This document shows, piece after piece, positions 39,801 to 48,300 of a stretch of 64,000 nucleotides of DNA. Source of the DNA: Brevibacillus formosus (GTDB lineage: Bacteria > Bacillota > Bacilli > Brevibacillales > Brevibacillaceae); assembly GCF_003013405.1 (NCBI RefSeq), contig NZ_PXZL01000020.1:248001-312000 (forward strand), in the 5' to 3' direction. A program made the translations under genes and the position numbers. Under the pieces are notes generated by a model. That model was not told the DNA's origin and did no database searches. It saw only the letters and a list, made by a program, of their open reading frames with translations. Within the stretch, counting starts at the first letter, position 1, and each line of letters starts with the position of its first letter.

Positions 39801-42288
39801 AAAGCTGTTTGTTTGTGTACTCGTAGGTTCGTTCAATCGATTGACTTTTGGGCGTATTGATTAAATTGGCAGGGAACGAGTTGATCTCCGTTTCCTTTCG
39901 GAGCATATATTGATCGTTGTACTCATAAGTGGTATTCGAATAATACGGATCACCGGATGCGGTCGTTGATTGTGTTCGGGCTGCCTTCAACACAGAGAAG
40001 GTACGGAATCCCCATGGATTTAGCGCTACCTCATCGTATGTCCATGTGCTCATAATCCCGTCTGGCGCAATCTGCTTGATCAGTTGTCCATAATGGTTGT
40101 ATTCCAGGTACGTCTCTTGTGCGTAGTTGTTGATCTTGGCAGCATACTGTGCACGATTGGAAACATTCGGGTCTTTTAAGTAGGAATTGAAAACATCCAG
40201 ATCGCTCACTGCCGATGTCGGTTCCAAGAAAACGTATTGATACGTCGGCTTTGTATTCCGACCGGAATAGGCATAGGTTGTGTACGTAGTTGGATTGTAC
40301 TCGACCCGGTACTTCGCGCCTGATACATTTGTTCCGCCTTTGCTCACGCCTGTTATCTTTTCGCTTCGCAGCAATGGATTTCCGTCTTGATTGACCTTGT
40401 AAATGGAATTCTTCGTGTAACGGGAAACCTCAGATTCCGTGACTTGGATGGTATCCCCATGGCGTTCTGCAAAATTTTTCAATCTAGGCAATTGTTCCTT
40501 TGGTACCTTCCATATCTCGCGGAAATTGCCGTTATCTGCATAGGTCTTTTCCAGCTTATGCGTATTCGAACCGCTCGGCGTTTTCTGCGTATAGCTGTAC
40601 GATACTTTATTAACCGGATGATAGGCTACATAGCTTAGTGCATACTTGTCTTGAAAAATCCGTACGAGACCGTCATTAAACGTAGTTTGACCTAGTTGAT
40701 AGGGACGATAGTCGTAGTTGATTTTTAATCCTTGCAACGGATAGGAAACCTCTTGCATAAGCAAGTAATCGATTTCCTTACGCTTCTTTGTATCCGATTC
40801 CCAGTACTTTGCTGAATCTTGGAGGGTTTGATCAGTTGGGAGCTTATCCAGGGTGTATTCTTTGTTCAAATTGAAATAAGCAATGCCCTTCGTTTTCGGA
40901 TCATGATAGGCATACCGCGCCACTGTATATGCGCTGCTTCCGCTCCCTGCTGTCGGCAGGACTTCTACTCGAACAAGCTGATGATAACCGCTCAATGCGA
41001 ACTTTCGTTCAAAATGGTAGCGAATGTGCTTGAGCACCGTGGTCTCGGTCTTGTCTTTGTAGACGATCAAGTCTTGCGTGGTGTTGTTTTGCTTTCGTTT
41101 CAGCACCACATAACGTCCGACACTATCTTCAATGCTTACTGGCTCCCCATCACTACTCACGTTGTACTTGATCTTGTCCCCATAAATATTAGATTTGACG
41201 ACCGTTCCCAAGGTGACATCAAACTCGTACTTCAAATTTCGGTAATGCAGCGTGTACTTCCGATTCACTTCGTCAATCGTGAAGAAGATGTCTTGATACG
41301 GATAATTCACAAACTTGTTGAACCGATATTCTAAAGATGTACCGTCTTCCAAGGTGATGTAATACCGATTACTCGATGGATCCTTATCTATTTTGGTAGA
41401 GTAAATTTGTTGACTTGAATCATAGGGGTCGTCCCTTACCGTTACGGCCTGCTCTCGACTGACGATATCCAATCTCGGCATATTAAAATCCCAGCCGGTT
41501 GCAAATTTGTCATTGTCATGAAGGGCTTCATTCTTGTCTAGATCATCATCCCAGCTTGGCACACTGATTTTACTGCTCAAGGAGTGGTATCTGCGTTTTA
41601 TGTCCAAATCCAGTCCATGCTTGCCCGGCAAAAAGAGATCTTGCTCGACCAGGTTCGCAGCTCGATATACATCATCGACGGATTGCTCTGTTTTTGAACG
41701 AGCAAATCGAAACTCCTGATCCTTTTCGGTGTATTTTACCGGAGGAGGCGTAGTGGATTGGACCTCCATCTGTTCTTCCAGTTGCTTGATTTCATTGATT
41801 TTAGATAGAACAAGAGGGGTTAACCGCTGCAAGAGGTCTTTGCTTTCCTGACTCAGATTCCCGAATTGGGTGATAATCTGCTCAGAGGAAAGGCGTTTGA
41901 CTTCTTCTTGTTCTTCTGCTGTTAGTAATTGCAGCAGCTCGGAATAGAAATAGGCTGCGAACTTTAACAATGCTCTGTCAAAACTGCGGTGAATGTCAAT
42001 AACAGTGTCAGTCTCTAGCTGCGTCCATGTAAGCGAAGAAATATCCGTTTCCGTGAACTCGGTCGGATTTTTTGCTTCTCCTTTGTCATTGGTGATTGGC
42101 TCGCCCATGGACTGTTGAATCTCTTCGATTGCCGTGTCAGGAGTTGCTGCTTTCTCACCTGAGGTTATATGAGAGATGGACACGGGGGAGGATTCATTTG
42201 CGAACGTCGTTCCAAGCGGCAACATCGTCGTGCATAATGCAAGGCAAAGCACAACGATCATGAGTGATTTTATGGAAAAATGTTTCAT
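36823..42288 (-). CDS. Secreted RHS/YD-repeat polymorphic toxin 2
   Basis: 1821 residues. Signal peptide (MKHFSIKSLMIVVLCLALCT and on); divergent first 180 residues; YD/RHS repeat cage nearly identical to RHS 1; core end FYYLRARYYDPKIGRFISED followed by NPLSLNLYTYVENNPLRYKD. The unique tip is residues about 1603-1821: a polar linker, a small-residue hydrophobic stretch (GAIGWAAVGATILNLATQ), then a final domain with SYFLAPGSTKYTFTSIDAVN, GHVSIFATNPAHHKAWIASR and YYLTSVLK. I recognise no catalytic family. It is the second gene after subtilase 2 and is followed by its immunity gene and a tyrosine recombinase. Confidence 0.93.
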   Translation of the reverse strand: MKHFSIKSLMIVVLCLALCTTMLPLGTTFANESSPVSISHITSGEKAATPDTAIEEIQQSMGEPITNDKGEAKNPTEFTETDISSLTWTQLETDTVIDIHRSFDRALLKFAAYFYSELLQLLTAEEQEEVKRLSSEQIITQFGNLSQESKDLLQRLTPLVLSKINEIKQLEEQMEVQSTTPPPVKYTEKDQEFRFARSKTEQSVDDVYRAANLVEQDLFLPGKHGLDLDIKRRYHSLSSKISVPSWDDDLDKNEALHDNDKFATGWDFNMPRLDIVSREQAVTVRDDPYDSSQQIYSTKIDKDPSSNRYYITLEDGTSLEYRFNKFVNYPYQDIFFTIDEVNRKYTLHYRNLKYEFDVTLGTVVKSNIYGDKIKYNVSSDGEPVSIEDSVGRYVVLKRKQNNTTQDLIVYKDKTETTVLKHIRYHFERKFALSGYHQLVRVEVLPTAGSGSSAYTVARYAYHDPKTKGIAYFNLNKEYTLDKLPTDQTLQDSAKYWESDTKKRKEIDYLLMQEVSYPLQGLKINYDYRPYQLGQTTFNDGLVRIFQDKYALSYVAYHPVNKVSYSYTQKTPSGSNTHKLEKTYADNGNFREIWKVPKEQLPRLKNFAERHGDTIQVTESEVSRYTKNSIYKVNQDGNPLLRSEKITGVSKGGTNVSGAKYRVEYNPTTYTTYAYSGRNTKPTYQYVFLEPTSAVSDLDVFNSYLKDPNVSNRAQYAAKINNYAQETYLEYNHYGQLIKQIAPDGIMSTWTYDEVALNPWGFRTFSVLKAARTQSTTASGDPYYSNTTYEYNDQYMLRKETEINSFPANLINTPKSQSIERTYEYTNKQLYSITENFGGGKTRTQTFTAYDQYGIQPTQIALAGVELESGKSDVLNFSYEIDDKGQIKSQTYPNGSKATYEYDELGRPLSETFHNQGAKRTITYVYRDGEASGSSADGPGIVEKIAPDSSRLITYYTPYGDTAYQEQVGTTGAKRPLVENEFTPDGLEVSRTVPFGKQGESTSYLYDWDGFLYQTTNALGTTKHHRNNAYSDGSKYLPRLTEQTLSPNGFIVTTYRDLYGRVESTEETTQSGSHHRVTNYQTDRFGKVTLKEISDGETSQAWSMRFDHNDNLVYLQDPENNVNVYGYDTLGNLTSVLENGTTTAEYTYNSLAWKLSEKNPETKAETYTYDKSGLVKSYKDKNGVTFNYDYSPFHELTKVSSGTAFYEERVYDPQSGLLLSENNHTGNAISYGYDGFHRKNRQTMMGKDYQLLYSDNDDSVDTLVYPARSAVSGSAPSMKVEYSYDNANRLNSVAIPGVGTTTYTYDISNSGETNAISYPGQPTAMQQSISSFGEKTALNHADGWNETNGYDLFGNITSQKRSGTNYGLFVYDKLSRIKEESVEGNVKQYAYDKRGNRQVYANAPGNILSSYEMKHDLFNRLQEYKDEKGTTTYTYYPGGLRATKQQTGSVTDTTHYVYLNGQVIEELTQDGRVKARNVFGNQLIWRKDYASNLEGNYYYNSHGDVVKIKDSNGNVLNTYDYDIWGNLIADKVKETISNPFTYAGEIYDKESGFYYLRARYYDPKIGRFISEDTYKGQVDNPLSLNLYTYVENNPLRYKDPTGHWKDGDEYIKGSTRDTIALWTDVWEKANKAGNTQRKQFAETQADNARTAYWSNLGASIAKDFELRHTAVFFAGTTATMPRSGSGSVSGGAIGWAAVGATILNLATQDTSTSTTTYNYNGQTLIFRDGSGTNTNLTPRPVDTTGLSYFLAPGSTKYTFTSIDAVNATGVLKAVIDNPATGHVSIFATNPAHHKAWIASRPDAESNPYYLTSVLKSISIKGR

Positions 42289-42310
42289 AATGCCTCCGTT
42301 AGAGATATTC

Positions 42311-42336
42311 GTCCCCCCATGATGCGAAGGGGGGAC
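42311..42336 (-). promoter_or_regulatory. GC-rich intercistronic hairpin before RHS 2
   Basis: GTCCCCCC (42311-42318) pairs with GGGGGGAC (42329-42336), in the same place as the hairpin before RHS 1 but of different sequence, so the structure rather than the sequence is kept. Confidence 0.6.
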
Positions 42337-42350
42337 TGCATGAACATGGA

Positions 42351-45300
42351 TTAGGGTACAACCGTAATCGTTATCGTTTTAAACTGTCCGTCGTAAGACA
42401 CCCTGGCCTCTGTTGTTCCAGGATTCATTCCATACACAACGCCTTTCACGATAAATCCAATCCTAGAATCTACCACTGAGTAAAGGCCTTGTGTTGTTAC
42501 ATCCAGCGTACTGCCGTCTTCCTTTGTTGCTGTGACCTTAATTGGTCGCGTGCTGCCAGCTCGTACCTCCACCTTTTCCTGATCCACATGTAATACGGTT
42601 CCTTTTGGTGGAAGCGTCACTGCATGCTTGACACTTTTTAAAATGTTTCCATTATCATCATGAATGAACGTTACGGATTCTACACCATTTTCTTTAATCG
42701 CCTTAATCCGATTGTTTTGATCGTAAACGTACTCATAAAGAGTCCCACCAGGGAGGGGAGCAAAAACGGTAAAGGAAACACTCACCGGATAACTCTCGGT
42801 ATTGGTCAATTTGATCGTGTAGCTGCCCATCCCCAGCTCATAATTGATTTCTGAAGGAGTTGGCGTCTCTTTAGGTGTTACAGCATTTCCATTGGACAGG
42901 ACCGTGACAACCGGATATTTATTTGTCTGATTTTTTAATTGTGTCATCATACGATACTTGCCAGGAATAGTCGTATTCATGGCCATCTCTACCGTTTGAC
43001 CAGGCTGCAGCGTAATTTCCTTTGGCTGGTTGAAGGTAAAGGCCTCTCCCCCCGGCTTTGCCAGAAGTGTAGCGTAAACCGAATCCTTTGCGACAATTTT
43101 TACATAATAGGTTTTTCCTGCAACAAACACGGGGTTGACTCTTCCATTCGCTCCCGCCGCAATCTCCTCATGTGCCTGCAAGCTTGCCGCTTTATAGACG
43201 GAGAGAGTTGCATTGGCTGGTGAACCCGAATCGTTGTTTAACGTGAATGAATACGTTCCATTTGTTCCAGCAACGATTTTCATGTATTTCGCCTCATTTG
43301 CAGGGAAATACATCCGCACTGGGCTATTCTCAACCATTCCATTAAAATTGCCTTCTGCTGGTTTCGTTTCAACCGTAATCGAACTGCTGTAGCTGCTAAT
43401 CCCGGCTGAAGTATACGCCCAAAGTCTAATGGTATACACACGCGCTGGCTGAAGGCCCGTGATCGTATGGTTGGTAACATCGCCCACTTTTTTGATACCG
43501 CCGCCGTCGACTTGGATTCCGTAGTCAATGGCACCTACAGACGGACTCCAATAGATTTTGAGTGAATTCGTTTCGGCCTCTGCGTTCACGATACTTGGAG
43601 CATCCGGCTTGTCTTCTACCGTTAAGCTTCCGTAGTAATAGACTACGGTCGGCTCTGTCACTTTGATATTTTCGTACGTGCCTGATCCGATTTCCCGCCC
43701 CGTCCAATTCAGCTCCCACTGACCGGAGGTTCCTGTTGTTGTGAATTTTTTGGCAGAATGAGAGGAGGACACTTGGGCTTCAATCATTTCTCCGGAGGTA
43801 AGCTTCGTGTATGTTCCATCCAATGTAAAGGTGTCATCAAGGTCCATGACTCTCTTGGCAACCGGCGTGTAGATCACGATTTTTGGAAGTGCCTCTTCCA
43901 GTCGAATGGAATAGTTAACTGCTGGTGTCCAAGCTCCCCGGTTATCCTGCGCCTGCACTGTCCAGTAAATGGTCTGGTGCAGCATATCTTTTGTAAGCGG
44001 GAAGGAATACCTGCTAACAACTTGTCTGTTTTGAGAAGCCTCCGGTATCAGCTCCTCTTTTTCAACAAGCTCATTTCCACCTGGCGTGAAGCCCACTCGT
44101 AATTTTGTCGAAACGATTTTGTCCGTGACATCATTTTCATTGAGCGTATATTTGATGATTCCTGTAAGCCCTCTGTCCAAGGTGACAAACTCCGTGCTTT
44201 GTACGACAGGTGCTTGATTGGCAGCCAGAACACTGAAATTCAACTTCGCAGTGCCGCCATAAACATAAGCAGGCGTCTTCGGCATAATCGAGCGAATTCG
44301 TGCTTCCACTCGGGCATTTTTCTCGATAACACTTGTATCAAACACGTAGGAACGTGCTGTGCCTGTCAATTTTTCGCGGATTGTTGAGGTGACATGCCCA
44401 CCTTCGCTTATATAAATGAGTAATTCTTGCGATTCGATTTTACTGGAGTGCCCACCGTAGCTTGCGTATTCCCAAGTCAGTGAAACCTTTTCTCCTTTTA
44501 AAATTTCGGTTCCATCTTTGGGAGATTTCCAATCTGCGACAACCACAATGTCTTCCTTTTCAGCTTGTGCTCTCATGTCCAAGGTGAAGTCTACTTTTTC
44601 ACTGAGTGATCTTCCCGACTTTTGGTCGACTGCCCAGACACGAAGAGAGTACAAAACATCCGGTTTCAAGTGATGAGTGGGCAGGTTGAATAAAAATGGC
44701 TGGTGCTTTTCCGAAGCTGTAAATCTCGTCAACTCTTGTGGATCTTCGTCATCCAACTGGTACCATATGTTTACCTGATCTCCCACATTCGGGTCCATGG
44801 CAAAACCTGAGATCACGACAACATCTTTGCCATCAACCGTGGAGACTGCTGCTCCTACAACAGGAGAGGTCAAATAGATTTGGGGAGACGCATTATCGTT
44901 AACGGCGTTGCTCACGTAGGTAATTTCAGGTGTCCATTTCAGCAAATCACCGATGCTGCTTTCTTTTTGATCCACTTGAAACAAGAGCACATCTCCTTGC
45001 TCTACCTCAAGTTCTTCTTGGAGTTCTACACCAATTTCATCGTTGAATTCGATAGCTTGCCAGCCAGTGGACGGCCAAATTTGTTCATCGTTTTTCAGCA
45101 ATCGGACGTTTACCCCATCGCCCTCATCGACTTGAATTTTGGAAATCCAACCGCTGACCTGGATTTTTCCTGATCGTGGCGCTTCCCATTTGATAACAGG
45201 GTTTGAGCTGCCGACTCTTATCCAGGTATTCCCGATGGCCGTATCGTGATTACTCTCCCATTCTTCTGTTTGCTTGTTCCATGTCAAATCAGCATGGCGA

Positions 45301-48300
45301 TCCCCTGACACCTCTTGATAGGACCAATTGTCCTTGCCCTGCTGATCTGAAAATTGCAGCCAATAGGTGTATTTGTCATGAATCGGCTTCACAATCGTGA
45401 TCGCCTTTTCCATGCTGGTCTGTTTCCCGTCTTTTTCCGTAACCACTAGAGTCAGCTGATGTCGTCCCAAGTCCAGATCATTCACTTCCAAAAGATACGA
45501 AAAGCCTGGTTTTACAGGGGGTGCCTCTGGGTACATTCGCAAAATATCCGGTCGCTCCAGTCCATATTTCGCCTCACCCAACGCAACGCCATCTATCAGC
45601 ACTTCGATTTTCTCCACTTCACCGGAGGTTATGAACCAGCCTGTTACGTTATAGCTTCCGCTAATCTGTTCATTCTCTCCTGGAGCATCAATCGCACCTG
45701 TCGTCGTCAAAGCGCCGCCCTTTACATGAACAGGCACTTGCTTGACAATGCCAGCAAAAGTGACGGACAAAACGGTATTCCCTGGAGCTAGGCCCGTTAT
45801 CACGCCAGTTGCGTCTATTTTCGCAATGGCTGGGTCTTGAATCACGTAGGTGACTGTCCCTGTTACGTCCTTCGTGCTCTTGTCCCGATAAGATGCAACA
45901 ACAGTAAGAGAAGCGGTCTTTTCTTTCTCAAGTTCAATTGTGGAGAGATTAGTTGTAATCCCTGTTACAGGGCCAACTGTTACTTCTTTATCAAAGACGA
46001 GACTTTCTACTCCCTTTTTGTTGGTTACTCGTACGGTTATTTTGTGCTCGCCTTCATTGAAGCGCATGGTATCGAGCTGATATTGAAATCCTGCATTTGC
46101 ATTTTCATAACGCGGATACAGCGCAAAAATGTCTGGGCGTGGCCCGCCATATACTGCCGTTCCTTGTAGCTGCCCATCCATCCAAACTTCAATCTTGGCT
46201 ACACCGTCCGGATCAAGGAGCCAACCCTGAATCGTTGTGGTTCCTCCAATTTCTGCTTTGTCTATCGGAATGTCGATCTGCCCTTTTGCAACCAGTGGGC
46301 CAGATTCTGTTTCCGTCACAACCACTGGAATGGTTAGGGTCTGACCTCCATAGCTGACGACAATCTTGGTCATTCCTACTTCAAGTCCTGTGACGATCCC
46401 CAGTGGACTCACGTGGATCACATTGGCATTTTCGTACGTATATACAGCTTGAGCAGTCACATCTTTTGGACTTTGATCAGCGGTAGTTACGGTAATCTGC
46501 AGCTTCTGCATCGACGATTTTGCTAAGCTGATCCCCGATTCCGTATGCTTCAAACTATTTGCCGGAGCCACTTCACCAACCACGAAGCTTTTCTCTGGCA
46601 ATGGGTACTGGTTTCCTTCGCTATCCGTCACCACGACAGAAACCCTATGTTGGCCGCCGGATTGCAACTCGGACAAGTCCACCGTATAGCTGAATCCAGC
46701 ATGCGTATTCTTATAGTCTGGATGCAGCAGGGCAATGTCAGGTCGTGCTATGCCCGAATTGGCTTGTCCGACTTCTTTTCCATCAAGGAAGACCTGATAA
46801 CGAGAGGGCGTAGAAGTATGCAAAAACCAGCCGGCTATCGTATAGGTTCCATTGATAATCGCGTCATTTGCTGGCGTTTCTATTTCGCCGATTGCCTTTA
46901 ATACTTCTGCTGCTGTAATGACGACTGGTATCTTGATACTCTGATTTCCATATTTGATCGTAAGGCTCGTATTGCCCTGCGCCAGAGCCGTAACCACGCC
47001 GTCTGGACTCACTTTTGCAACAGATGGATCTTCTACGGTATAAAGGGCTAGCTTGGTCACATCCTGCTTGCTCTGATCCTCCAGCTCTGCTTTGACAGAG
47101 AGCGGATGTGTCTTTCCTTGAGAAAGCTGCAGCTCGGCGATATCTGCGTGCAATCCGATTGCCGGGAGCAATTCGACCACCTGAACGGTTCTTGACCCCA
47201 GTATCGTTTGATTGCCATCTTTGGCTGTTCCGCGAACAGAAATGGTATGCTTCCCTTTCTGGAAAAGACCTGTGTCGAGGTCGTAATGAAATCCAACGTT
47301 GCTACCCGGTAAAGAACTATCCGTTATCTCGATTTCGGGACGCGGAACTCCATACGTGGCTTCCCCGGTTACAACGCCATCCACCAACACCTCAATGCTC
47401 GAGACGCCGCTTGATGCGATAAACCAGCCTGTTACAGGGTAGACTCCGCTAATCGTCGCGTTGTCGAGAGGACTGTCCAATCCCCCTTGGGACACTCCAA
47501 CTGCTGCTTTAACCGAGATCGGTATCGTCAGCGCTTGTCCCTGGTAGTCGACAATAACCGTGGTTTGCCCGATCCGAAGACCAGTGATAATTCCGTGATC
47601 GGAAATGCTGGCAACTGTAGAATCCTCAATGTTGTACTTCGCTTCTCTTGTTACATCTCTGATTTGGTCATTTTGCAAAACAGCCGAAATAATAAGTTGC
47701 TGTGTATTCCCTTGAGATAGCTCGACCTTGCTTACATTTGCAGCTATACTCTTGGCTGGTTGCGTACGCTCGATGGACACGGAGCGCTCCGCCAAGACTT
47801 GCTCTTTGCCTTCCTGATTCACAGCCATCACCGTAATGGTATGCTGCCCTTCCGTTATTTGGGTCGTATCCAAAACATACTGAAAACCAGAAGAAGCATT
47901 TTGATAGGCTGGATACGCCTGGGCAATATCAGGTCGCGGTTGCCCGTAAAGAGCTTCCCCGACGATTTTCCCATCTACATGGATTTCTATCTTTGATACA
48001 CCTGCTGGATCCAGATACCAGCCTTTCATGAGAGAGGCTCCCGTCATCGTGGCATGATCGGCTGGACTCTCTACTTCCCAGCGCGGTATGAGCGCGATTT
48101 TTTCCTGGATTGTGACAGGGATCGTGATGGTTTGTCCTTCATAGCGAATCGTCACAATCGCTGTTCCTACTCCTGTTCCTTTTACAAAACCAGTCGAGGT
48201 TACCGTTGCGATGCTTTCATCCGAAGACGTGTATTCAGCTAGCGTCGTGACATCTTTCAACGTTTTATCTTCGAGAATGGTAGAGACAACGAACTGATGC

